From Vibrio sp. UBA2441 (GTDB lineage: Bacteria > Pseudomonadota > Gammaproteobacteria > Enterobacterales > Vibrionaceae): DNA of 64,000 nt. Of this stretch, positions 8,385-17,329 are shown one piece after another. A model generated the notes under the pieces. The model saw nothing but the letters and a program-made list of their open reading frames with translations, was not told the DNA's origin and searched no databases. Numbering within the stretch: the first letter of the stretch is position 1; every line of letters starts with the position of its first letter. The position numbers and the translations under genes are program-made. The stretch is from NCBI GenBank assembly GCA_002342685.1, contig DDQN01000062.1, positions 20,265 through 84,264 of the forward strand, given 5' to 3'.

Positions 8385-9247
8385 TGAACACGCTCGCAAT
8401 TGATATTGGTGGTACAAAAATCGCACTTGGCCTCGTTTCTCAAGGAAAGTTAATTGAGCGAAAACAGATACCAACGCCTAAAGCGACTTCGGCAGATCAA
8501 TTTGCTCAAGTGATCATTGATGCATGCAGTGATTGGCTTGAAAGCGCTGAACGCATTGGTGTATCAACAACCGGATTAATTACTCCAGATGGCATTACAG
8601 CAATTAATCCTGATACATTGGCGTTTCCGGCTCCATTTCCTTTGCATAAAGCGCTGACCAAAATTACTCAACTTCCTGTCGAGATGCTTAATGACGCTCA
8701 AGCCGCAGCTTGGTTTGAGTTTTTGCAACTCGATAACCACTGCCAAAATATGGCGTACATTACCGTATCTACGGGTGTCGGCGGTGGATTAGTGCTTAAT
8801 CGACAATTACACAAGGGAGCAAACAATTTTGCCGGGCACATTGGTCATATGGTGGTTGAACAGTATGGCTGGGAATGTGGTTGTGGCCAATCGGGCTGCG
8901 TCGAAGCCATTGCCTCGGGAACGGCAATGAACAAGCGCGCCAAACAGATTGTTTCACCAGACATTACTAACGTTGAGTTGTTCGCAATGGCGGATAACAA
9001 TGCTCAGGCAAAATCCATTATTCAAGCCAGTGCTAAAGCCATTGCAACATTGTGCTGTAACCTGAAAGCAACGTTAGATTTGGACATTATCGTGTTAGGG
9101 GGAGGGGTTGGGTTAGCCAACGGTTACTTAGCGCGAGTTCAAGAAGAAATTCGTAAGCACCCTACGCCTTTTAATGTCGACGTTGTACCCGCTAATGGAA
9201 GCCATGATGCTTGCCTGTTAGGCGCAGCTCATCAATTTAAGGACTAG
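8384..9247 (+). CDS. nanK: N-acetylmannosamine kinase (ROK family)
   Basis: A 287-residue ROK kinase that phosphorylates ManNAc with ATP. The phosphate-binding loop DIGGTKIALGLV lies at residues 6-17, the second ATP motif TVSTGVGGGLV near 127, and the ROK zinc site CGCGQSGCVEAIASG near 165 has its three cysteines and a His upstream (GHIGHM). The start overlaps the last base of nanE. Product flow is NanA, NanK, NanE, then NagA. Confidence 0.93.
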   Translation: MNTLAIDIGGTKIALGLVSQGKLIERKQIPTPKATSADQFAQVIIDACSDWLESAERIGVSTTGLITPDGITAINPDTLAFPAPFPLHKALTKITQLPVEMLNDAQAAAWFEFLQLDNHCQNMAYITVSTGVGGGLVLNRQLHKGANNFAGHIGHMVVEQYGWECGCGQSGCVEAIASGTAMNKRAKQIVSPDITNVELFAMADNNAQAKSIIQASAKAIATLCCNLKATLDLDIIVLGGGVGLANGYLARVQEEIRKHPTPFNVDVVPANGSHDACLLGAAHQFKD

Positions 9248-9254
9248 TCATCTA

Positions 9255-10391
9255 ATGTCGTTAAAAGCAATCTCAGCCAAACGAATTTTTGATGGTCACT
9301 CCTTCCACTTTGATTCTGCTTTGATCTGGCATGGCGATCGGATAGTCAGCATTGTTGCTCATTCTGATTTACCTGAACACATCGACCTTGATCATTTTCC
9401 TGATTGTACGATAACACCGGGCTTCATCGACCTTCAGGTAAATGGCGGTGGCGGTGTTATGTTCAACCAACAGACGGATATATCTGGCGTCGAAACCATC
9501 TGTGCAGCGCACCGCAAGCATGGTACCGCTTATCTCTTACCAACTTTGGTCAGCGATACACGAGATAAAATGGATCAGGCGCTACACACTATTCAGGCGG
9601 CTATTTCTAAAAATACTACGGGTATATTAGGCATACATCTTGAAGGTCCGTGGCTAAATCCGGTAAAAAGAGGAGCACACTTTGACAAGTTCCTCTATTC
9701 ACCTGAAGTCTGCGAGCTTGAACAGATGCCCTGGCTTACCAATGGCAAAGTATTGATAACTTTGGCTCCAGAATGCGTCGATACTGAAGCGATAAAATGG
9801 CTGAGCGATTGTGGCATTGTCGTTTCCTGCGGTCATAGCAATGCCGCGCAGCAACAACTCCGTGATTCGGTCGGATATATACATGGATATACCCACCTAT
9901 TCAATGCAATGTCCCCATTAACTGGCAGAGAACCGGGCGTGGTTGGTACTGCATTTAATTCAGATAACGCATGGTGTTCTATCATTGCCGATGGTGTTCA
10001 TGTAGCAAGCAATAATGTACTGCTAGCACAAAAAATAAAGCCTAAAGGTAAGCTTTTGGTGGTAACCGACGCAATGGCAACACTCGGGGATGATCGCGGT
10101 TATTTCACGCTGGGCGATGAAACTATTTACGTAGACGGTAAGAAGTTGGTTAATGGTGAAGGCAACTTGGTTGGTGCGCATATTGGATTGGATGAGTCAT
10201 TGGCAAATCTTATTCAATGGGGGATCGACGAGTCAGAAGCAATAAAGATGATATCCACCTATCCTGCTCACGCGATTCATTTAGACCACACTATTGGTTA
10301 CCTAAAACCCGAATTTTCCGCCTCCGCCACCATACTGGATGAAAATTATCAGACTCAATCTGTCCTGGTGAACGGAAAACTCCATCGCTAA
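9255..10391 (+). CDS. nagA: N-acetylglucosamine-6-phosphate deacetylase
   Basis: A 378-residue amidohydrolase that removes acetate from GlcNAc-6-P. Metal and catalytic motifs are visible: GFIDLQVNGGGG near residue 57, HLEGPW near 130 (metal Glu), CGHSNA near 192 (His), THLFNAMSPL near 214 (His), ADGVHV near 246, and the catalytic Asp in VTDAMATLG near 272. It lies 7 nt after nanK in the sialic acid operon. The organism probably has another nagA with nagB elsewhere, because no true nagB is here apart from the divergent NagB-like gene at 1258-2208. Confidence 0.93.
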   Translation: MSLKAISAKRIFDGHSFHFDSALIWHGDRIVSIVAHSDLPEHIDLDHFPDCTITPGFIDLQVNGGGGVMFNQQTDISGVETICAAHRKHGTAYLLPTLVSDTRDKMDQALHTIQAAISKNTTGILGIHLEGPWLNPVKRGAHFDKFLYSPEVCELEQMPWLTNGKVLITLAPECVDTEAIKWLSDCGIVVSCGHSNAAQQQLRDSVGYIHGYTHLFNAMSPLTGREPGVVGTAFNSDNAWCSIIADGVHVASNNVLLAQKIKPKGKLLVVTDAMATLGDDRGYFTLGDETIYVDGKKLVNGEGNLVGAHIGLDESLANLIQWGIDESEAIKMISTYPAHAIHLDHTIGYLKPEFSASATILDENYQTQSVLVNGKLHR

Positions 10392-10423
10392 CTTTTAAGC
10401 CTTGATAAAGACGATAACCATTC

Positions 10424-11350
10424 GTGACTAGCTCATTATTGTCCACACTAAAACCAGAGAGAAATAGCAATACACCGCTTTTTCTCTCTTATATTCTGCT
10501 GACCGGGATAAGTTTTCCGATCCTCCGTTACCTCAGTATTCATTTTGATACCATTAATAACAATGCAGTACGATTTTTATCTGGCGGGTGCCTGTTTTTG
10601 ATACTGGTATTGTTCAGGCACCGATCACAGCTAAAGCTGATTTTGTCCACCCCTGTTATTATCGGCCAACTTCTCATGCTCGGCATTTTAATGTCTGCCA
10701 ATATGTATTTCTTTATGAGTGCCATGCGGCTTACTTCGGCGTTAACGGGCAGCATTTTTTGCATAATCGGTATGCCTATCACGACGATTCTGGCGGCTTT
10801 CCTCTATTCAGATGAAAGAAAAAAGGCTCGGCAACCCCGGTTTATTCTGGGTAGTGTTTTTGCCATTTTAGGCTCAGTCTTGTTTGTTCTGAATGCTCAA
10901 CAAGGAAATGATAGCAGTAATTTCTTGCTTGGATCGTTATTGTGGATGATTACCATTACCATTGTCGCAACACAAAACTTACTGGTTAAAAAAGTGGCGG
11001 AGCGAATCCATACTCTGGTGATCAGTACAGTCACAGCCCTAATCACAGGAACACTTTGTCTTGCTATCGCATTATACACGGGGAAAATTGACACCCTTAT
11101 CAACAAATCCGATTCGCTGATCCTGTTATTAATTGTTGCTGGTATTTACGGTATGGCAACAGGAATGTATATGGCATTTCATATCATTAAAAAGAAAGGG
11201 GTTATCGCTTTTAATCTGTTGCAAATGATGGTGCCGGTTTCAACCGCCGTAGTCGCCTACTTTACACTGGGTGAAACCGTCTCTTATACTCAATTGTTGG
11301 GGGCTGTAGTGGTGGTGTTTGGTTGCTATCACGCACTTAAATCGAGTTAG
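10424..11350 (+). CDS. EamA/DMT-superfamily transporter in the nan operon
   Basis: A 308-residue integral membrane protein with about ten hydrophobic segments in two repeats of the EamA type. The second repeat carries TATGMYMAFHIIKKKGV and ends with TLGETVSYTQLLGAVVVVFG, the usual EamA closing helix. It follows nagA by 32 nt with no terminator, so it is probably co-transcribed with nanE-nanK-nagA. The substrate is unknown; export of a sugar or amino compound formed in the pathway is one possibility. It converges on the SGNH hydrolase gene (16-nt gap). Confidence 0.8.
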   Translation: MTSSLLSTLKPERNSNTPLFLSYILLTGISFPILRYLSIHFDTINNNAVRFLSGGCLFLILVLFRHRSQLKLILSTPVIIGQLLMLGILMSANMYFFMSAMRLTSALTGSIFCIIGMPITTILAAFLYSDERKKARQPRFILGSVFAILGSVLFVLNAQQGNDSSNFLLGSLLWMITITIVATQNLLVKKVAERIHTLVISTVTALITGTLCLAIALYTGKIDTLINKSDSLILLLIVAGIYGMATGMYMAFHIIKKKGVIAFNLLQMMVPVSTAVVAYFTLGETVSYTQLLGAVVVVFGCYHALKSS

Positions 11351-11366
11351 CCACCACTAAGTACTC

Positions 11367-12194
11367 TTAGGCAAGCAGTGCGCCTATCGTGTCTTGCCAC
11401 TTCTGATAGGCAGCTGCGTTAAGATGTAAGTCGTCGCAGCTGTATTTTAGTGGCAAGGTTTGATCAGGACAAAGCACCTCAGCGACATCAACATATTGAA
11501 TACCGCGTTCTTTGCTCACCTTTTTCAATAAGGTGTTCAGTTCAAATACCATAGAGTTCAGTGAAGCAAGACGAGGGCCTACAAACAAGGTTGATTGAAC
11601 CACAACTTCAATATTGTTCTGCTGCCAAATATCCAGCATCTCCAAATAACGGTTAAAAATATCTTCAACGCGGAAACCTTGAGCAAGGTCGTTAATACCT
11701 GCCATCACAAACACTCTGTTTGGCTTAACTTGTAACGTCGTTTCGATACGACGCAACATACCTTTAGTTGTATCTCCAGCCAAACCTCGATTGACGAGCT
11801 GTGCTGACGGGAACATCTCGCTCCAAGGGCCCCATTCAGTGATGGAATCACCAAACATCACAACATCGGCCTCATTAGCAAAATGTCGGTGGCTATCAGT
11901 CACCTGCATATACCTGCTGACAAACCCGGCGGTTTGAATTGAACTTAGCTTCTGACACAAGGTTGAAAGCGCATTGTCATTTTCCATACTAAGTGACAGT
12001 TGTTCTGAGACCGATTCAGCTTGCGTCAAAAACAGCCCTCTTTTCAAATCAGGATTGTGTCGATTAACAACCTCAATCAGGTTGTCTAAAAAAGTGTATA
12101 CGTCCACAGAGTCGAATTGCTGGCACAAATCCAACACATCTGCATCTTGAGAAGACTCTAGTACCTGAGTAATTCTCTTATTGATTGAAGACAT
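11367..12194 (-). CDS. SGNH/GDSL-family hydrolase, cytoplasmic
   Basis: A 275-residue protein. The C-terminal 170 residues form an SGNH esterase domain: block I VVMFGDSITEWG near residue 113 holds the nucleophilic Ser, block II NRGLAGDTT near 134 the Gly, block III VMAGINDLAQG near 163 the Asn, and block V CDDLHLN near 254 the Asp/His pair. The first 90 residues form a separate helical region with no recognised domain. No signal peptide is seen. The position at the end of the sialic acid locus suggests a cytoplasmic sialate or acyl-sugar O-acetylesterase, but this is inference; other ester substrates fit equally well. Confidence 0.78.
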   Translation of the reverse strand: MSSINKRITQVLESSQDADVLDLCQQFDSVDVYTFLDNLIEVVNRHNPDLKRGLFLTQAESVSEQLSLSMENDNALSTLCQKLSSIQTAGFVSRYMQVTDSHRHFANEADVVMFGDSITEWGPWSEMFPSAQLVNRGLAGDTTKGMLRRIETTLQVKPNRVFVMAGINDLAQGFRVEDIFNRYLEMLDIWQQNNIEVVVQSTLFVGPRLASLNSMVFELNTLLKKVSKERGIQYVDVAEVLCPDQTLPLKYSCDDLHLNAAAYQKWQDTIGALLA

Positions 12195-12401
12195 AATAAT
12201 ATTCCTTTAAAAGCCGTTTCAAAGCATAACAGTACGAGTGAAACGTATATCATTTTATGTCACATAATTTTATTTGATAATTATCTTCACATCAACAAGT
12301 TAAAATAAAAAATATTTTCATGACGCTACGGACTTCATCAACAGAAAAACCTCAGCACTGAATGTTGTTTCAATTATCAGTACTAAGGTTATGCCGATAG
12401 G

Positions 12402-15400
12402 TTAATCGGCCTGCAAAGTTAATATGGCCTGACTTTGTTCGGTAAGTAATTGTGTTTTGCTATCTAAGATAAAAATTCGTTCCGGTTTAATGCTGTTTTT
12501 TTCCACCAGAAAAGCTTTCACTGCCCTAGCCCGTAACTCTGCCAGATTACCCAAATCATGATGGCTAATTTCCTGAGCTTTGATCAGCTGATTATACATA
12601 CCGATATGCAGTACAGACGTTACGTATACGGGATCAACTTCGGTGACTTTCTCTTTTTCTAACAACTTTTGTTCTACTTTCGTGCGTTCTTGATCAACGT
12701 TTAATTTCAATTCCTGAACGAATAACGTTGCCAATGCCGTGGCTAAAGGCCCTGACTCTGGGATACGGCTAGCACTAAGATCCTGTGGAAGTTCAACCAA
12801 GCCACTGCCATGCAGCAATTTCTGCTTTAATTTTGCTTCTGCGAGTGCATTGCTATCTTCTGTAGGAATAACTGAACCTTCTACGCTGATCTTAAGCTTA
12901 GGTCTAGAAACCAATGCTTTAGCCAGCTTTTCCAATTTATCCACTTCATCAGAATCAAGAGTTGCAAGCCCCGGCTTATATTGAACAATATTAAATTCGT
13001 CATCGCTTCCCACCAAATTCGCCAGCAATGAGAACGGAGCAGTAACGGCTTTAGTAATAACGTTACCAATTGCCGTCGCAATAATGCTACCAAAACTGAA
13101 ATCCGGGCTATCAATGTCACCTGAAACATCAACCCCTAAGTCAATAACCCCATCGGTATCTTGCAATAAGGCGATAGCCAGTGACACGGGTAAGCTGGTC
13201 GCCAATTCAGACTCACTGAGTTTACCTAATGTCAGCTGATCAATAACAACATGGTTACTGCCTTTAAGCTGATTGTTTTCCATTCGATAATTGATATCTA
13301 ATGACAGTTGTCCCTTGTCAATGTAATAACCAACATAGGTTCCTGAGTAAGGATTTACTGATGTCAGTTCTGCGCTGTCTAAGCCGAAATTTAGATCCAG
13401 AAAAGCAGGTTCCAGTAGTGGATTTATTTCTCCACTTAACGTGACTGGAGCGTATTTGTCGATCTTACCCTTGATATCTATTTGAGCTTTAGTACCAGGT
13501 GTCGATGATAGGTTCTTGATCTGCCCTTGTAACGATTCTATGCCGGAAGCAAAATTAGGCGTTAACGAATTATCCGCAAAGAAAGCAGAGCCTTTGACGA
13601 TTTCGATCACACCGACATCCAAGGCAAAATCGGGTGCCTTAGCCGTTTTTTCCGTTTTCTTTTCTTCAGTAGTTTTTTGTTTACTCTCTTCGTTCTGCTG
13701 CTTGCTCGGCTCTATCGGTTCGGCAACCTGCCCATTCGTCACCAATAATTCACCGATGTTAGTGCGCCTGTCTTTAGCTATCAGCATTTTTGCATACGGA
13801 GAATTTAACAAAATTTTGTTGATCTTTAATGACCGCTTGCTTAGGTCAAAGTTAAAAGAGTCTACAGCCAATTGATGCCACTTAAGCAGTGGTTCATATT
13901 TAAGTCCGTCTTTTATCAGCAGGTTATCAATTGATGCTTGTCCCTGATAATCCGCTTTACCCTGACTATTAGCACTAAAATTTCCCCCGGTGCTAAAATT
14001 ACCCTTACTCAACTTCATATTCAGATAAGGTTTTAGGTAAGGTTGGAATTGGCTTAAATCCAGTGACGTTACTTGCAGTTTCCCGTCAACACTAAGTTTT
14101 TTAGCATCTAATTGTCCGCTACTACTAAACTGACCTCGATTTTCTGTTGGATGGCCATTTGTATCAGAACTCAGACCCAACGCAACCTTATAATCAAGCG
14201 ACTGGCTCAAATCACTAATCACGTTACCTGTACTTAACGTTAATGGATAGACACGCCAATTTACGCCCTGACTTACCAGACTCTCTCGTAGGTTAAGATC
14301 GGTATCTGCCATTTCGACGTTATTTATGCGAACTAGCCAAGGTTTATCATCAACATGATCTGTTGCTTTCTCTTCTGTTTCAAGACGGGTAACAGGTGTT
14401 GTATTTGAAACCGTTGGTGTAAATAATGATTCTAAATCCAGACCTTTATCGCTCAAACTAGCGTCAGCCCATAGCCCTGCCATTTCTATCGCGTCAAGGC
14501 TTACCGTTTGTGAAGCCGTACTAAGTTCGATGTCATTGAGCTCTAAACTGTGCAACTTCACCTTTTCTGTCTTATTGTCTTTAAACGTCAGGTTGGAAAG
14601 AGAGAAATGCCCATTATCGGTAGAAATATTTAGTTTCTCGTTCTGTTGCTTTAAGTGATACGAGGATTCAAAACTGATTTCACCACTAGTTAGATTCGCT
14701 TTTATTCGCTTTTCAGTTAAAGGCCAGAGCGGTAGTAGTGTTAACTTAGACAGTGCAAAATCGCCAGTGACTTCCAAAGGTTGTAACTGAAATTGCCCAT
14801 CGAGTTGCAACTGACCCTGATCAGCGCCAGATAACGCGAAAGTATAAATATTCGCTTTTGGATCGAGTATTTGCTTCTTCTCTTTAGATTGCACTTCTGG
14901 CAAAGCAAGTGATAATGCCTGAGAATCAAATTGATTTAGATCGAAATCAAGATCGTGATAATCAAGCCTTGCTCCGGTCACTTTATCCTGAAAACTCAAT
15001 TCACCTTGTTCAATGCGAATACTGCGCGCCCTAAAAACAAAAATTTCAGAGGATCCTTTTGTTTCTATCTCTGATGGCGATTGAGCTTGCTCATTGTTCT
15101 GTGTATTCAGCTGATTAAGAATATCACTAAAGTTAAAGACGGCTTCACTGTCCTGCATTTGTAATCGAGCAATATTGACCTTAGGTTGCCTAATGTCAAA
15201 GTGATCTATGCTTGGTGTTAAATGTAAAAGAGTGCGCCAAAAATCTACCTCTAGCTCTAGCTGTTTAAAGCTGACAAATTCGGTAGTTCCTTGTGACTCG
15301 GCTATTTCAAAGCCATTAACCTGAACACGTAACAAAAAAGGATTAATTTTAACGTCGGCTATGCGGACATCACGGCCTAGCAGTTCGCTAAGTTTTTTAG

Positions 15401-15545
15401 GCGCTTGTGATTGGAGAACAGCCGGAACAAGCAACCCTAAAAATACCGCATAGCCTGCGTATGTTATGATTGAATATGAGATTATTCGAATTGGTTTAGG
15501 AAGCAATTTAAAACGGTAAAGCATATTCGTTAAAATAGTTTTCAT
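12402..15545 (-). CDS. DUF748 (AsmA-like) envelope protein
   Basis: About 1047 residues with an N-terminal membrane anchor (roughly residues 20-42) followed by a long beta-rich periplasmic region typical of DUF748/AsmA-like proteins, which are thought to bridge or organise the envelope. The stretch around residues 720-840 (NPYSGTYVGYYIDKGQLSLD, DGVIDLGVDVSGDIDSPDFS) is the diagnostic DUF748 block. A Lys/Glu/Gln-rich linker lies near 612-640. Two starts are possible (15557 and 15545); the second has GGA seven nt upstream and is preferred. It appears monocistronic. Its function is unknown. Confidence 0.85.
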   Translation of the reverse strand: MKTILTNMLYRFKLLPKPIRIISYSIITYAGYAVFLGLLVPAVLQSQAPKKLSELLGRDVRIADVKINPFLLRVQVNGFEIAESQGTTEFVSFKQLELEVDFWRTLLHLTPSIDHFDIRQPKVNIARLQMQDSEAVFNFSDILNQLNTQNNEQAQSPSEIETKGSSEIFVFRARSIRIEQGELSFQDKVTGARLDYHDLDFDLNQFDSQALSLALPEVQSKEKKQILDPKANIYTFALSGADQGQLQLDGQFQLQPLEVTGDFALSKLTLLPLWPLTEKRIKANLTSGEISFESSYHLKQQNEKLNISTDNGHFSLSNLTFKDNKTEKVKLHSLELNDIELSTASQTVSLDAIEMAGLWADASLSDKGLDLESLFTPTVSNTTPVTRLETEEKATDHVDDKPWLVRINNVEMADTDLNLRESLVSQGVNWRVYPLTLSTGNVISDLSQSLDYKVALGLSSDTNGHPTENRGQFSSSGQLDAKKLSVDGKLQVTSLDLSQFQPYLKPYLNMKLSKGNFSTGGNFSANSQGKADYQGQASIDNLLIKDGLKYEPLLKWHQLAVDSFNFDLSKRSLKINKILLNSPYAKMLIAKDRRTNIGELLVTNGQVAEPIEPSKQQNEESKQKTTEEKKTEKTAKAPDFALDVGVIEIVKGSAFFADNSLTPNFASGIESLQGQIKNLSSTPGTKAQIDIKGKIDKYAPVTLSGEINPLLEPAFLDLNFGLDSAELTSVNPYSGTYVGYYIDKGQLSLDINYRMENNQLKGSNHVVIDQLTLGKLSESELATSLPVSLAIALLQDTDGVIDLGVDVSGDIDSPDFSFGSIIATAIGNVITKAVTAPFSLLANLVGSDDEFNIVQYKPGLATLDSDEVDKLEKLAKALVSRPKLKISVEGSVIPTEDSNALAEAKLKQKLLHGSGLVELPQDLSASRIPESGPLATALATLFVQELKLNVDQERTKVEQKLLEKEKVTEVDPVYVTSVLHIGMYNQLIKAQEISHHDLGNLAELRARAVKAFLVEKNSIKPERIFILDSKTQLLTEQSQAILTLQAD

Positions 15546-15684
15546 ACAAGATTCCATTCTCTGTTTCGGTGCGACTAAAGAATTTTGTATATATGGTACG
15601 CTGTTCTTATCCTTATCCCAAGCACATACTCAACTACAGCATGATGCCGTATTAAGAATAAGTTGGAATTCATAAGAAGAATAC

Positions 15685-15714
15685 AAAAATAGCCACTGTC
15701 TGAGTGGCTATTTT
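15685..15714 (-). terminator. Terminator after the cbpA-like gene
   Basis: AAAATAGCCACT and AGTGGCTATTTT form a perfect 12-bp stem with a 5-nt loop, with a T-run on the minus strand. It lies 14 nt downstream of the cbpA-like stop. Confidence 0.85.
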
Positions 15715-15727
15715 AAAGACTTCGGAT

Positions 15728-16633
15728 TTAAGCTAAGGTCTCTTTAAACTGCTGTAACAGTTCTCTCTGTTTATCGGTCAGATTAGTAGGGGTAACCACT
15801 TTTATTTTCACTAACAAATCACCCGTTTCACCTTTGCGACTGGTGACACCTTTACCTTTCACTTTAAATTTTCGGCCGTTTTGCGTACCTGCTGGAATTT
15901 TTAGTTTAAAGCGATTGTCCAAGGCCTGAACTTCGAGTTCTCCACCAAGAGCTGCTGTGGCTATGTTAATTTCCGCATTGCAGATTAAATCGTTTTCTTC
16001 TCGTTCTAAATAGGCATGAGTACGGATCAATATTTTGACAAACATATTGCCAGAGGGGCCACCATTAACACCCGGGCCACCTTTACCCGAAAATCGGATC
16101 TTCTCTCCCTCTTTAATGCCTTTAGGGATTTTGATATTAATTTTCTTCTGCTCACCACTGAGCGGCAATTCAACCACTTTATCAGCACCCTGAATGGCAT
16201 CAACAAAATCAACCGTAACAGAAAACTCTAGATCCTGACCTTTTTGTGGACGAGCTTGTCGGCCTCTACTTTGAGAAAAAATGTCATCAAAGCCACCGAA
16301 ACCACCACCGCCAAAGCCTTGTCCTCGTTGTCTGAAAGCATCACCAAAAATATCATCAAACCCACCACCATAGCCTTGCGACCGACCATGACCGCCAGAA
16401 CCGCTGTTTTCAAAAGCAGCATGACCAAACTGGTCGTATTGGCGTCGCTTTTCAGCATCCGTCAATATTTCGTATGCTTGTTTGACTTCCTTAAAGCTAG
16501 CTTCTGCTGACGTATCATCTGGGTTTTTATCCGGATGATATTTCATCGCCATTTTTTTATAGGCTTTTTTGATTTCTTTTTCTGAGGCATCTTTCGAGAC
16601 ACCGAGCACGCTGTAATAGTCGCGTTTGGACAT
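15728..16633 (-). CDS. cbpA: DnaJ-family co-chaperone, CbpA type
   Basis: A 301-residue type II J-protein. The J domain (residues 1-70) has the HPD tripeptide in KYHPDKNP. A Gly/Phe-rich linker with repeated GGGFGGFDD units (about 75-130) precedes two beta-sandwich substrate-binding domains ending with the C-terminal helix. The four CxxCxGxG zinc motifs of DnaJ are absent, which separates it from DnaJ and fits CbpA (306 residues in E. coli). CbpA stimulates DnaK and binds curved DNA in stationary phase. The gene lies 14 nt after a small Pmp3-like gene. No CbpM partner is adjacent. Confidence 0.85.
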   Translation of the reverse strand: MSKRDYYSVLGVSKDASEKEIKKAYKKMAMKYHPDKNPDDTSAEASFKEVKQAYEILTDAEKRRQYDQFGHAAFENSGSGGHGRSQGYGGGFDDIFGDAFRQRGQGFGGGGFGGFDDIFSQSRGRQARPQKGQDLEFSVTVDFVDAIQGADKVVELPLSGEQKKINIKIPKGIKEGEKIRFSGKGGPGVNGGPSGNMFVKILIRTHAYLEREENDLICNAEINIATAALGGELEVQALDNRFKLKIPAGTQNGRKFKVKGKGVTSRKGETGDLLVKIKVVTPTNLTDKQRELLQQFKETLA

Positions 16634-16647
16634 GCTAATAACTCGCC

Positions 16648-16839
16648 TTATTTATTTTTTAATGCTTGTTCAATTTTTTGGTCAGTCTTATATTGGCTCA
16701 ATGCGTAGACAGACCAAATTGCAGCAGGAATCCAACCGACTAAGGTGAGCTGCAATACCAAACAAATAACGCCAGCAAACGGACGTCCAATCGTGAAAAA
16801 CTGTAGCCACGGAATCAAAATTGCCAATAATAGTCTCAA
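16648..16839 (-). CDS. YqaE/Pmp3-family small membrane protein
   Basis: A 63-residue protein with two hydrophobic helices joined by a short turn (GWIPAAIWSVYAL), the pattern of the Pmp3/YqaE stress-linked proteolipid family. A charged C-terminal tail (KTDQKIEQALKNK) follows. It is upstream of and probably co-transcribed with the cbpA-like gene, consistent with a shared stress response (inference). Confidence 0.8.
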   Translation of the reverse strand: MRLLLAILIPWLQFFTIGRPFAGVICLVLQLTLVGWIPAAIWSVYALSQYKTDQKIEQALKNK

Positions 16840-17107
16840 CGTAATATCCTTGTAGATAAAAATAGGCGAGTAGAACTCTAAATTATGCCGATTATACTCA
16901 AAAACGAGCTTCTTGAGCTAATTTAACCTCAGTTCAGGACAAATTAAGTATTAAACCCACTGATGTTACAGCCAATTTACCAACTAAACGACTGATTATT
17001 CCAACCTGTTCACACGATTCGATGGTAATTTTTGATCACCAACAACCTCATCGTTTTCCCGCTTCTCGACGAAGAAAAAGGCATTCACTCACTGAAAACT
17101 GGATACC

Positions 17108-17225
17108 TAAGGAAAGCAGTTAACAATTTGCTCTAGCACGTTGCTGTAAACATCATTGCCTTCATCAAAAGGTGTACATATATGTAGGTGGCCCTTCTGT
17201 GAATATTCACAATTACCTATATAAC
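17108..17225 (-). pseudogene. Possible C-terminal coding remnant next to a transposase scrap
   Basis: The minus strand keeps an open frame reading GYIGNCEYSQKGHLHICTPF and ending at IVNCFP before a stop. Its composition looks protein-like, but upstream it runs straight into a reversed fragment of the RAYT transposase (17226-17294), so no intact gene is present. I do not recognise the family. It may be the tail of a gene destroyed during the transposase-linked rearrangement. Confidence 0.3.
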
Positions 17226-17294
17226 CAAACATCGAAGATAACGGTAAAGGCCACTTTTGGGAGAGCCGCTTTAAAAGCCAAACGCTTTTAGATG
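17226..17294 (+). pseudogene. 69-bp fragment of a REP-associated tyrosine transposase
   Basis: By eye this segment matches 26853-26921 inside the intact RAYT gene at 67 of 69 positions, in the same orientation. It encodes the NIEDN-GKGHFWESRFKSQ region of the transposase. A GGGACAGGCACTAC sequence follows at 17302-17315; the same 14-mer occurs at 22915-22928. It is a decayed or recombination-captured piece with no start or catalytic histidines. Confidence 0.8.
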
Positions 17295-17329
17295 CGTTAG
17301 TGGGACAGGCACTACGATAAGACAAAAGA

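Noticed and set aside
12355..12420. Terminator after the DUF748 gene (GCCGAT/ATCGGC)
   Set aside because: The stem overlaps the stop codon and has no T-run, so it could not be supported as a terminator.
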